DNA from: CAZTHL01 sp964613585
Lineage (GTDB): Bacteria > Pseudomonadota > Alphaproteobacteria > DSM-16000 > Inquilinaceae
Direction of reading: 5' to 3'
NCBI GenBank assembly: GCA_964613585.1
Contig: CAZTHL010000012.1
Span: 1 to 57,804, forward strand
DNA length: 57,804 nucleotides
A program made the translations under genes and the position numbers. Shown piece by piece: positions 49,382 to 57,753 of the stretch. Under the pieces are notes generated by a model. That model was given only the letters and a program-made list of their open reading frames with translations, had not been told where the DNA came from and did no database searches. Within the stretch, counting starts at the first letter, position 1. The number at the start of each line of letters is the position of its first letter.

Positions 49382-50284
49382 TCACGCCTCGATCCGCTCG
49401 GCATGGGCGCGGGCGTCGTCGATCAGGGCGGGCACCAGCGGGTTCGGATAGCGGCGCGTCAGGGTGATCGCGTAGAAGCTCTCGGTGATCTCCGGGATGC
49501 GGCAGCGCTCGACCAGCTCGCCGCTGCGCAGTTCGTCCCGCACCACCACCGGCGGCACCAGGGTGACCCCGTTGCTGTCGCGCGCCAGCAGCCGCAGCAT
49601 GGCCATGTCGTCGACCTCGGCCAGGATGGTCGGCCGGATCCCGGCCTGCTCCATCAGCCGGTCGAAGGCCAGGCGCATGTCGCTGGCCAGGCTCGGCAGC
49701 AGCACCGGCACCTCGCGCAGGTCCTCCGGGAAGCGGAAGCCCGCGCGGTCGACCGTCGGCGGCCCGACCAGGCTGACCGGCTGCTCGTGCAGCAGCAGGC
49801 TGTGCCACGCCGTCGTGGCGTCGCGCAGGGCCGGCTGGTTGGCCAGCACCAGATCGAGCGAATGCGCCTCCAGCTGCGCCAGCAGCTCGGCCATCGCGCC
49901 CGAGCGCACCACCAGGTGCACGTCCCGCCGCCCGACCAGCGGTGTCAGCAGCGCCAGCTGAAAGTTGCGCGACAAGGTGGTGATCGCGCCGATCCGCAGC
50001 ACGCGCCGGCCGATTCCGGCCTTGCTGCGCAGCGTCGCCTGCAGCTCGTCACCGGCCTGGAAGATCGTTTCGGCATAGTCGAGCGCGATCCGGCCGGCCT
50101 CGGTCAGCTTGAGGCCACGGCCCTGGCGCTCGAACAGGTCATGGCCGAGCTGCTCCTCCAGCTTGCGAACCTGGACGGAGAGCGCCGATTGCGAGACGTT
50201 CAGCCGGGCAGCCGCCTGGGTCAGGTTTCCCTCCCGCGCGATTGCCAAAAAATAATGCAAATGATGATAGTTCAGCCCGGCCAT
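49382..50284 (-). CDS. LysR-family regulator of the bicarbonate transporter
   Basis: A 300-residue LysR regulator. Its N-terminus is LNYHHLHYFLAIAREGNLTQ with LNVSQSALSVQVRKLEEQLG, most like the NhaR branch. The substrate-binding domain follows. It is divergent from dabB with a palindromic T-N11-A box between them. Regulation of dabAB by CO2 or bicarbonate status is inferred from position; LysR regulators near dab operons are known in other bacteria. Confidence 0.93.
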   Translation of the reverse strand: MAGLNYHHLHYFLAIAREGNLTQAAARLNVSQSALSVQVRKLEEQLGHDLFERQGRGLKLTEAGRIALDYAETIFQAGDELQATLRSKAGIGRRVLRIGAITTLSRNFQLALLTPLVGRRDVHLVVRSGAMAELLAQLEAHSLDLVLANQPALRDATTAWHSLLLHEQPVSLVGPPTVDRAGFRFPEDLREVPVLLPSLASDMRLAFDRLMEQAGIRPTILAEVDDMAMLRLLARDSNGVTLVPPVVVRDELRSGELVERCRIPEITESFYAITLTRRYPNPLVPALIDDARAHAERIEA

Positions 50285-50314
50285 TCAACACTTTTACAGA
50301 AGCGAACGGACTTT

Positions 50315-50327
50315 TTCAATCTTTGAA
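50315..50327. promoter_or_regulatory. LysR box (T-N11-A palindrome)
   Basis: TTCAA-TCT-TTGAA is a perfect 5-bp inverted repeat in an AT-rich stretch, exactly in the 100-bp space between the LysR gene and dabB. It fits T-N11-A and probably controls both genes. Confidence 0.65.
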
Positions 50328-50384
50328 TTTTAAAGAATGCACAACGGTAGTTACGTCTTTGCTAATTCACGTTTGGAGGAGGCA

Positions 50385-51995
50385 ATGACCACATTCGCTC
50401 CCTGGATTGTCGGACTGGCTCCGATCGTCCTGCTGCTCGTCGGCCTGGTGCCTTCGGCGCAGGCCGATCGCAGCCCGTTGGGGATGGTGCGCGCCGCCCG
50501 CGTCGCGGCGGCCTGCGCCCTGGCGGCCGCCGTGGCGGCGGTGGCCTTCTACTTCAGCGCCGGGCTCGGCGGGCCGGCCGCCACCGCCTTCGTCGGCGCC
50601 GGCGGCATCGGCATAAGCATCTACGTCGATGCCTTGTCAGCGGTGATGGCGCTGCTCGTGGCCTTCGTCGGCCTCATCGTCGTCGCCTACAGCCGCAACT
50701 ATCTGGACGGGGATGCCGGCCAGGGGCACTTCTTCAAGTGGCTGTGCCTGACCCTGGCGGCGGTGCTCACGCTGATCATCTCGGGCAACCTGCTCCAGTT
50801 CGTGCTGGCCTGGATCGCCACCAGCCTGTGCCTGCATCAGCTGCTGGTGTTCTACGCCGAGCGGCGCAACGCCCAGCTCGCCGCCCGCAAGAAGTTCCTG
50901 ACCAGCCGGCTCGGCGACGTCTGCCTGATTGTCGCCATGGCGCTCATCTTCAGCCTGTTCGGGACGCTCGACTTCGCCACCGTGTTCGCCGAGGCGGAGG
51001 CGCTGCGCGGCGAGCCCATGCCGGCGACGGTGCATTGGATCGCCGTCCTGGTGGTGGCCGGCGCGCTCCTCAAGTCGGCCCAGTTTCCGTTCCACGGCTG
51101 GCTGACCGAGGTGATGGAGACGCCGACCCCGGTCTCGGCGCTGCTCCATGCCGGGATCATCAACGCCGGCGGCTTCCTGGTCCTGCGCTTCAGCGACGTC
51201 GTCGCCCTGTCGCTGCCGGCCCTGGAGATCCTGGCCGTCGTCGGCGGCGTCACCGCCCTGTTCGGCGCCGTGGTCATGCTGACCCAGACCAGCGTCAAGG
51301 TCTCGCTCGCCTGGTCGACCGTCGCGCAGATGGGCTTCATGATGCTGCAATGCGGCCTCGGCGCGTTCTCCGCGGCGCTGCTGCACATCGTGGCGCACTC
51401 GCTGTACAAGGCGCACGCCTTCCTGTCCTCGGGCAGCGTCATCGACCTCGCCCGCGCCTCCTGGGTGCCGAGCCCCGGGGGCAAGCCGCACCCGGCGCGC
51501 CTGGCGCTGGCGCTGGCCGGCGCGGTGGCGGTCACCTGGGCCGTCAGCACCCTGTTCCAGGCCACCTTCCAGGACAAGCCCGGCGTCTTCGTGCTCGGCG
51601 CCGTCCTGGCCATGGGCGTCACTCACTTGGTCGCCAACGCCATCGACGAGCGGCCGAGCGCCTTCGTCATCGGCCGGGGCGTGGCGCTCGCGGCCGGGGT
51701 CGCCGTCCTCTACTTCGCGCTCCAGGCCGGGGCCGGCGCCCTGCTGGCCAACGCCGTGCCCGAGACGCAGGCGCTGCGCGGTGTCGTCGACCTGATCCTG
51801 GTCGCCGTGGTGATCCTCGGCTTCGGCGCCGTCACGGTGCTGCAGATCACCATGGCGCGGCGCGCCGGTGATCCGGGCTGGCAGCGCCTCTACGTGCACC
51901 TCTTCAACGGCCTTTACGTCAACGCCTACAGCAACCGTCTGGTCCAGCGGCTGTGGCCGCTCGGCGCCACGCCGGCCGCCAAGGGAGCCGAATAA
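50385..51995 (+). CDS. dabB: DAB inorganic carbon transporter membrane subunit
   Basis: A 536-residue membrane protein of the NADH-quinone oxidoreductase chain 5 family (NuoL/MrpA-like), with about 13 helices. Seen: FVGLIVVAYSRNYLDGDAGQ, the antiporter-like core ALLKSAQFPFHGWLTEVMET with PTPVSALLHAGIINAGGFLV, and HSLYKAHAFLSSGSV. DabB couples ion movement to the DabA partner that traps CO2 as bicarbonate. The ATG at 50385 has GGAGGAGG upstream and is preferred over the in-frame 50337. No other Nuo genes are near, and dabA follows with a one-base overlap, which distinguishes it from complex I. Confidence 0.92.
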   Translation: MTTFAPWIVGLAPIVLLLVGLVPSAQADRSPLGMVRAARVAAACALAAAVAAVAFYFSAGLGGPAATAFVGAGGIGISIYVDALSAVMALLVAFVGLIVVAYSRNYLDGDAGQGHFFKWLCLTLAAVLTLIISGNLLQFVLAWIATSLCLHQLLVFYAERRNAQLAARKKFLTSRLGDVCLIVAMALIFSLFGTLDFATVFAEAEALRGEPMPATVHWIAVLVVAGALLKSAQFPFHGWLTEVMETPTPVSALLHAGIINAGGFLVLRFSDVVALSLPALEILAVVGGVTALFGAVVMLTQTSVKVSLAWSTVAQMGFMMLQCGLGAFSAALLHIVAHSLYKAHAFLSSGSVIDLARASWVPSPGGKPHPARLALALAGAVAVTWAVSTLFQATFQDKPGVFVLGAVLAMGVTHLVANAIDERPSAFVIGRGVALAAGVAVLYFALQAGAGALLANAVPETQALRGVVDLILVAVVILGFGAVTVLQITMARRAGDPGWQRLYVHLFNGLYVNAYSNRLVQRLWPLGATPAAKGAE

Positions 51996-54616
51996 TGAAG
52001 CAGAAGACGACAGACGCGACCGGGCCGATGGCAGCCGGGACGGCCGATCCTTTCCTGGCCGATGCCGGGGGCACCGGGGGTGGCGTCACCCCCTTCTCCC
52101 GGGAAGGGCTCGAGGCGAGCGTCGCCAGGGCGTCCAGGCGCATCGCGCCGGTCTGGCCGCTCCAGCACTTCGTCGCGGTCAACCCGTTCCTCGGCATCAC
52201 CGAGCAGCGTTTCGAGGAGGCCGCGGCGACCCTGCGGCGGGTCTGCGGCGCCGACACGCTGATGCCCCGGCGCTACTACCGGGACCTGATCGAGCAGGGC
52301 CGGATCCTCGACGACGACCTCGAGCAGGCGCTCAAGGCGGCGCCCAAGGGGGCCGACCTGCCCCACACCGTGGCCGGCCTGAAGTCGGCGCTCGCCCAGG
52401 ATCCGGCCGAGGCCGGGGCCGGGGTGGTGACGGTGGCCGACACCCTCGACCGTGTCCGCGGCGGCACCCGCGCCGGCCTGGTGGTCGAGGAGGTCTCGAA
52501 ATGGTGCGCCGCCTATTGGGACGAGGGCCAGGCGGCGTGGCGCATGCCCTGGCGCGGCAGCCGCCCGTTCCCGGCCTGGCTCGCCGCGGCGCGCCACGAC
52601 CATACGCCGGAGGTGATGGGTGTCACCGGCTTCCGCTCGACCATGGACCGGCTGCCGGAGGACCCGGTCGACGCCATCGAGATGGTCGTGCGCACCCTCG
52701 GGCTGCCGGCGGCGGTGGTCGATGACTATCTGCACCGCAACTTGTTCACGGTGAGCGGCTGGGCGGCGTACGCCCGGTACGTCACCTGGAACAAGGAGCT
52801 GTACGGCGAGCCGGACGACACCGTGGTCCATGTGCTGGCGATCCGCCTGGCCTGGGACTACGCCTTCTTCGTGCTCAACACCGATACGGCGTTCCGCACG
52901 GCCTGGGCCCAGGACGTGGCGGCCATGGCCGAGGCCGACCGGCGCATCGACCGCGACCTGTCGGTCGACGCGGTGCTCCAGACGGCCTTCGACGCGGCGA
53001 CCCAGCGCGGCTTCATCGCCAAGCTGGTCGAGCGGAAGCCGGCGGCGCCGGCGAGCCTGCCGCGCAAGCCGCTGCAGGCGGCCTTCTGCATCGACGTCCG
53101 CTCGGAGGTGTTCCGGCGCGCGCTGGAGACGGTGGCGCCGGAGGCGGAGACCATCGGCTTTGCCGGCTTCTTCGGCTTTCCGCTCGAGTTCATCCCGATC
53201 GGCCATGAGCGCGGCGGCGCCCAGTGTCCGGTGCTGCTGACGCCCAAGTTCGTGGTGCGCGAGACGGTGGCCGGGGCCAGCGCCGAGGAGCGGACCGAGA
53301 TCCTCGGCCTGCGCCTGCTGCGCCGGCGCGCGGCCAAGGCGTGGAAGTCGTTCAAGAGCTCGGCGGTCTCCTCGTTCGTCTTTGTCGAGACCATCGGGCT
53401 GGCCTTCGCCGCCAAGCTGGCCAGCGACACCGCGGGCATGACGCGGACCGTCAGCCACCCGCTGACCGACGGCCTCGACCGGGACGTGCTGCAGCGGGTC
53501 GGCCCCGATCTCGAGCGGCAGGTGGTCGACGGCCGCGCCACCGGCTTCAGCGACGAGGAGCGGGTCGACATGGCGGCGGCGGTGCTCGGCGCCATGTCGA
53601 TGACCGGCGACTTCGGCCGCCTGGTCATGCTGGCCGGGCACGGCAGCACCACCGTCAACAACCCGCATGCCTCGGGCCTCGACTGCGGCGCCTGCGGCGG
53701 CCACACCGGCGAGGCCAATGCCCGGGTGGCGGCGGCGATCCTGAACGACGCCCGGGTCCGCAAGGGCTTGGCGGAGCGCGGGATCATGGTCTCCGACGAG
53801 ACCTGGTTCCTCGGCTGCCTGCACGACACCACCACGGACGAGATCACCCTCTACGACCGTGAGGCCGTGCCGGCGTCGCACCAGCAGGACCTGAAGCGGC
53901 TCGACTCCTGGCTGAAGCAGGCCTCGGCCCTGGCCCGGGCCGAGCGGGCGGCGCTGCTCGGCGTCGATCCGGAGAGCGGGCTGACGGTCGACGCCCAGGT
54001 GATCGGGCGCAGTCGCGACTGGTCGCAGGTGCGCCCGGAGTGGGGGCTGGCCGGCAACGCCGCGTTCATCGCCGCCCCGCGCGAGCGGACCCGCGGCGTC
54101 GACCTGGGCGGCCGCTCGTTCCTGCACAGCTACGACTGGCGGCAGGACCAGGGCTTCGGCGTGCTGGAGCTGATCATGACGGCGCCCATGGTGGTCGCCA
54201 GCTGGATCAATCTCCAGTACTACGGCTCGACCGTGGACAACAAGGCGTACGGTTGCGGCAACAAGGTGCTGCACAACGTCGTCGGCACGCTGGGCGTGCT
54301 CGAGGGCAACGGCGGCGACCTGCGCGTCGGCCTGCCCTGGCAGTCGATCCATGACGGCCAGCGCCTGATCCACGAGCCGCTGCGGCTCAACGTGTTCATC
54401 GAGGCGCCGATCGAGCCGATGGACGCGATCCTCGAGAAGCACGCGAACGTGCGCGAGCTGGTCGACAACCGCTGGCTCTACCTGTTCGCCATCGCCGAGG
54501 AGGGCCGCCGCATCCTGCGCTACGACGGCGTCGGCCGCTGGGTGCCGGCCGGCGGCGAGCCGCCGGCCGAGCCGCGGCCGCGCCTGGTGACGACGCGGGA
54601 GACCGAGCCGGCGTAA
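51995..54616 (+). CDS. dabA: DAB inorganic carbon transporter catalytic subunit (DUF2309)
   Basis: An 873-residue DUF2309 protein, the beta-carbonic-anhydrase-like partner of DabB. Candidate zinc site: C365 and D367 in FCIDVRSEVF, H549 in LAGHGSTT and C564 in LDCGACGG. The H-to-C spacing of 15 equals that described for Halothiobacillus DabA. Also seen are LQHFVAVNPFLG near the N-terminus, and HGRTE-like late blocks RGVDLGGRSFLHSYDW and PLRLNVFIEAP. It would hydrate CO2 in the cytoplasm in an energy-coupled way to accumulate bicarbonate. The start overlaps the dabB stop by one base (TAATG). Confidence 0.95.
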   Translation: MKQKTTDATGPMAAGTADPFLADAGGTGGGVTPFSREGLEASVARASRRIAPVWPLQHFVAVNPFLGITEQRFEEAAATLRRVCGADTLMPRRYYRDLIEQGRILDDDLEQALKAAPKGADLPHTVAGLKSALAQDPAEAGAGVVTVADTLDRVRGGTRAGLVVEEVSKWCAAYWDEGQAAWRMPWRGSRPFPAWLAAARHDHTPEVMGVTGFRSTMDRLPEDPVDAIEMVVRTLGLPAAVVDDYLHRNLFTVSGWAAYARYVTWNKELYGEPDDTVVHVLAIRLAWDYAFFVLNTDTAFRTAWAQDVAAMAEADRRIDRDLSVDAVLQTAFDAATQRGFIAKLVERKPAAPASLPRKPLQAAFCIDVRSEVFRRALETVAPEAETIGFAGFFGFPLEFIPIGHERGGAQCPVLLTPKFVVRETVAGASAEERTEILGLRLLRRRAAKAWKSFKSSAVSSFVFVETIGLAFAAKLASDTAGMTRTVSHPLTDGLDRDVLQRVGPDLERQVVDGRATGFSDEERVDMAAAVLGAMSMTGDFGRLVMLAGHGSTTVNNPHASGLDCGACGGHTGEANARVAAAILNDARVRKGLAERGIMVSDETWFLGCLHDTTTDEITLYDREAVPASHQQDLKRLDSWLKQASALARAERAALLGVDPESGLTVDAQVIGRSRDWSQVRPEWGLAGNAAFIAAPRERTRGVDLGGRSFLHSYDWRQDQGFGVLELIMTAPMVVASWINLQYYGSTVDNKAYGCGNKVLHNVVGTLGVLEGNGGDLRVGLPWQSIHDGQRLIHEPLRLNVFIEAPIEPMDAILEKHANVRELVDNRWLYLFAIAEEGRRILRYDGVGRWVPAGGEPPAEPRPRLVTTRETEPA

Positions 54617-54631
54617 GGCGGGCCGCGCCTG

Positions 54632-54670
54632 GGGGACGGGCGCGGGGAACGGGCGCGGGGGACGGGCGGG
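54632..54670. repeat. 13-bp tandem repeat, three copies
   Basis: Three copies of ggggacgggcgcg with small changes, just after the dabA stop. Confidence 0.85.
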
Positions 54671-54882
54671 CCAGCTCCGGCTGGGCTCGGCCGTCCCCCG
54701 CCGGCCATGGGCAGGGAAGCCCGCCCTTCGCTCGCCGTGACGACGGCATCGAACCGAGCGGCTCCCGGATGACCGACGTCGGCGGCGCGTCGGTATCGTC
54801 TCGTCGGCTCGTCGGCTGTTGCGTCAGGGCGCGGGAACGTCCGCCCCGGGCGCCGGTTCGAGGGCGGTCAGAGGAGGCCGCC

Positions 54883-55163
54883 ATGCCCTGCGAGCGCAAC
54901 AGCGATCTGCCGAGGACCGTGACCGGCGTCCCGCGGAGCACGCCTGGAACATCTACCGCGCCGCCTTCAAAGCCGCCTGGGAGCGCTGCAACGACCCGGA
55001 GAGCCGGCCCGGCGTGTCCGGCCATGAGGAGACCGCAGACGGTCGCCTGGAGCGCGGCCGAGCGGCAATACGGGGCAGCAATACGGGGCAGCAATACGGG
55101 AAGGACCGGCATGGCAACCGGGTGCGAAAGCAGCGCTCCCGTGGACGATCCGATCTGGTGTGA
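54883..55163 (+). pseudogene. chaB: chaB-like pseudogene broken by a tandem repeat expansion
   Basis: A strong GAGGAGG precedes the ATG. Three frame pieces join into a ChaB-family protein: MPCERNSDLPRTVTGV, then PAEHAWNIYRAAFKAAWERC with NDPESRPGVSGHEETA, then QTVAWSAAERQYG and KDRHGNRVRKQ. Two small indels and a 26-bp insertion consisting of two extra 13-bp repeat units at RQYG/K break the frame. Removing the two extra units restores RQYGKDRHGNRVRKQ exactly. ChaB is a small protein found with cation transport and stress genes. Confidence 0.8.
55063..55101. repeat. 13-bp tandem repeat inside the chaB-like pseudogene
   Basis: Three near-identical copies of cagcaatacgggg, with the ancestral gene expected to have one. 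Confidence 0.92.
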
Positions 55164-55608
55164 CAGATGGTCGTCCCGCTTTTCGTCGGCGCGTTGTGCC
55201 GCCGGGCGCCGGGCATCCATGCCGCGGCCGCGGCCGGCGGGAGGCGGCGTGCCACGGGGTCGGCAGCGGGACCCGCGCTGACGGCGGCCGGAACGCCTGA
55301 AGAGCGCCAAGCCACTGGCCTTGCGTGCACTTTCGCGGATCGAGGAGCCTCTGCCGATCGACCTGCGGCCAGGGAGGAGCCGGGACCTGACGGCTTCCGG
55401 AGCCGAATTATCGTGTAACGCTCTGGATAAATCGCTCGGGTCCGCACCTCTTTCTAGTAAAAATTACGCCGGAGTTCTCGGAGAGTCAGAGGATTTATTG
55501 GAGAAGAAGCCGGCTTGTGCCAATGTCGACGGGGAACCGGTGCTTTTCTTCAGGGTTCAGCGGGCGTCCGTTTCAGGATCAACTGCAGAGGAACAGGGAG
55601 ACTGAACC
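55164..55608. other. intergenic region upstream of the DUF2795 gene
   Basis: No gene seen. AT-richer around 55430-55500. It contains a candidate stress-sigma promoter at 55533. Confidence 0.5.
55533..55557 (+). promoter_or_regulatory. EcfG-type promoter candidate
   Basis: GGAAC-N16-GGTT fits the GGAAC-N16/17-cGTT pattern of alphaproteobacterial general-stress sigma factors with one -10 mismatch. It lies about 50 bp upstream of the DUF2795 start, a suitable distance. Confidence 0.45.
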
Positions 55609-55872
55609 ATGGCGCAAGCACCCTCCGTCGCCGACATGACGCATGCTCTGAAGGGCATGAGCTACCCCGCCGACAAGGCGGCCCTGAAGAAGCACGCCCA
55701 GGGCAATGACGCGCCTGACGAGATCATCAGCGCGATCGACAACCTGCCCGAGGACGACTTCGGTACCATGGCCGACGTCATGCGCGCCTACGGCGAGGAA
55801 GACACGAGCAAGGTCAGCGGAAGCGAGCATGAGGCGGCGACCGAGGCGGCCCGCAAGGGCGGCAGCCAGTAG
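55609..55872 (+). CDS. DUF2795-family protein
   Basis: An 87-residue protein. The core MTHALKGMSYPADKAALKKH, then AQGNDAPDEIISAIDNLPED and DFGTMADVMRAYG, matches the DUF2795 pattern (a Y-P-A motif, then N-A-P, then L-P-x-x-x-F). The tail is charged. GGGAG lies before the ATG. The upstream promoter candidate and small size suit a general stress gene. Function unknown. Confidence 0.88.
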   Translation: MAQAPSVADMTHALKGMSYPADKAALKKHAQGNDAPDEIISAIDNLPEDDFGTMADVMRAYGEEDTSKVSGSEHEAATEAARKGGSQ

Positions 55873-56221
55873 CCGCGGCGGCGGCGCTCCGGCGCCCGCC
55901 GCATGACCCACCGAGGCGAGGGACGGCTGCACGCCGGGATCGGCTTGGCGCGCCCGCGCCGGGCCGCTCCGGCCGGCCGTCCCCGTCCGTCGGTGCGGCC
56001 ACGAGCGAGCATTCGTGGCCGGTGTACCGGTCAGCTCGAGAAGCGACCCTTCGAGTCGGTGGAGCCATTCTGTGCCCGCCCGGTGATCACCGGCAGCGCA
56101 GCGAGGCGATCCCGGCTTTCTGGTTCGCTGCAGCCCGAAACCAGGCTGCATGGCTCCGCTTCGCTCGCCTTGGCGAGAGGGACGGCGGCTGCGCAGGTCT
56201 TGAACGACCGGCGTCGGCGGG
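55873..56221. other. 349-bp region without recognisable gene
   Basis: Open frames here have no family resemblance. It leads into a transposase remnant and may be old mobile-element flank. Confidence 0.4.
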
Positions 56222-56660
56222 CGCAAGGGCTCCACCTCCCCGAGCCTTTTCGAGCCGCGGCGGACGGCCGAGAAGGCGCAGACGGCGGTCGTCCAGGAGG
56301 CCTGCATCCAAGGTATCTCGACCCGCCCGGGATCGACGATCCGGTCGAGACGCTCGGCCTGTCCGGCGCCTCCAGGAGCCGGGTCAGCCGGCTCTGCGCC
56401 GAGATCGACGATCGGGTGACCGCCTTTCTCGAGCGGCCGATCGCGGGCGATTGGCCTCATCTCCGGGCCTGATCCTGAGAGGGGAGGCAATCTGCCTCAA
56501 GATCAACGGTCAGGGCCGGAACGTCTCGCGCGCGGGTGACTGTCGCGGTCGGCGTCAACGGCAACGGTCGGCGCGAGGTCCAGGCCGGCCTGTCCGAGGC
56601 CGAGCCGTTCCGGACCGGGTTCCCGCTCCCGGCTCGTCCATCGCCGGGTCGTCGAGGTCG
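56222..56660 (+). mobile_element. IS256-type (mutator) transposase remnant
   Basis: Pieces in several frames match the middle of IS256 transposases: RKGSTSPSLFEPRRTAEKAQ with TAVVQEACIQGISTR, then IDDPVETLGLSGASRSRVSR with LCAEIDDRVTAFLERPIAGDW, then LKINGQGRNVSRA and VTVAVGVNGNGRREVQAGLS. At least three frameshifts, and both ends are missing. The catalytic residues beyond this part are lost, so it is dead. Confidence 0.8.
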
Positions 56661-56685
56661 GGGCGGGCGACGAAGGGGAATCGCT

Positions 56686-57310
56686 TCAGGTGGACGGTGG
56701 CTGATTTTGGATGAGGCTGGCGAGGTGGTCAGAGGTGAGGCATGTCGGCTTTCGCCGGTTCTTGAGGCTGTGCTTGTCGTTCGGTTGGTGGATGAGGTTC
56801 ATGGCCATGTGCTTGACGACAGCCATGGCGTGGGGTCCGTGGCCGGACCGCAGGCGGGCGAGATCGTTGTGGAAGACGACGTCGAGCACCCGGTGCAATC
56901 GGTTTTCGATGCCCCGGTGGGGGCGCACGGCGGCGGCAAGCGCTTTGGGATCGAGCTTGGCCGAGACCAGGAAGTAGCGCCTTCCGCGCCTTGTCTGTCC
57001 GGCGTGCTCGACGGTGTCCCCCATGGCGATGGCGCTGAGGGCGGGAAGGTCCGTTCGTCGGGGAAGCACCGGTCGGACGGGAGCCGGTCGATCGAGTGAT
57101 GGACGCGATGGTGGCGCCGTTCCAAGCGGCAGTGATCGGCATCGGAAGGGTCGAAGGTTCGGCAGGCCTCCTGGTTGGCGGGGTCGTCAAAGAAGGTCTC
57201 GACATCGGCCAACACGGCGGGCCGGTTGGCCTTCAAGGACAGCAGGTAGCGGCCGCCACCCTCGGTGATGGTCCCGGCGACGATCGCCCTGGTGGACGAC
57301 GCCTTCGTCA
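56686..57310 (-). mobile_element. ISAs1-type transposase remnant
   Basis: About 210 C-terminal residues of an ISAs1-family transposase in two frames: GGGRYLLSLKANRPAVLADV with ETFFDDPANQEACRTFDPSD and the RLERRHHRVHHSIDRLPSDR segment, then, after a shift near 57060, RYFLVSAKLDPKALAAAVRP with HRGIENRLHRVLDVVFHNDL and GPHAMAVVKHMAMNLIHQPN. The N-terminal part is absent. Confidence 0.85.
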
Positions 57311-57387
57311 AGCGTGTTGATTTGTCATATCCGCAAGTCAATGGCTTCCGTCATTGGCTCGCGACGGCGCGCCCGGGCGGCGCAAGG

Positions 57388-57418
57388 TTGGCGGGCGCGC
57401 CTCCGGCCGAGCCGACGA
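57388..57418 (-). repeat. dispersed 31-bp repeat, copy B
   Basis: Reverse complement of the element at 31106-31136 with one mismatch in 31. Confidence 0.85.
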
Positions 57419-57422
57419 GGCG

Positions 57423-57456
57423 TCTCATCGGCTCGGCGGTCTCATCGGCTCGGCGG
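57423..57456. repeat. 17-bp tandem repeat, two copies
   Basis: Two perfect copies of tctcatcggctcggcgg beginning 4 bp from the dispersed element. Confidence 0.9.
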
Positions 57457-57510
57457 TAAGATTACGTTGCGGGGCTCGGCGATGGCCGGGCTCCCCCGCG
57501 GGTAGAGGCC

Positions 57511-57747
57511 ATGGCGATGAACGAACTTGATCGCATCACGCAGCACCCCGACACAATGGGCGGCCGGCCGTGCGTCCGCGGCACTCGCGTCACGGTGGGC
57601 ATGGTCGTCGGGCAGATCGGCGCCGGGCGCTCGGTCGAGGAACTGCTCGTCGACTGCCCGTACCTCACGCGGGAGGACATCGCTCAAGCCCTCCGCTCCG
57701 CTGCTTGGCGCGCCGAAGATCGTGAAATCGCACTGCCGACGGCATGA
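57511..57747 (+). CDS. DUF433-family protein (antitoxin-like)
   Basis: A 78-residue protein. It has DRITQHPDTMGGRPCVRGTR with VTVGMVVGQIGAGRSVEELL and YLTREDIAQALRSAAW. This is the DUF433 helix-turn-helix family, whose members commonly pair with a PIN-type (DUF5615) toxin as VapB-like antitoxins. The expected partner is not visible: only 57 bp remain and they look like the end of an insertion element. The AGAGG before the ATG is acceptable. Confidence 0.85.
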   Translation: MAMNELDRITQHPDTMGGRPCVRGTRVTVGMVVGQIGAGRSVEELLVDCPYLTREDIAQALRSAAWRAEDREIALPTA

Positions 57748-57753
57748 CGTGTG

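Noticed and set aside
51926..54442. 838-codon minus-strand open frame
   Set aside because: Shadow of dabA, which has intact zinc ligands and the expected length.
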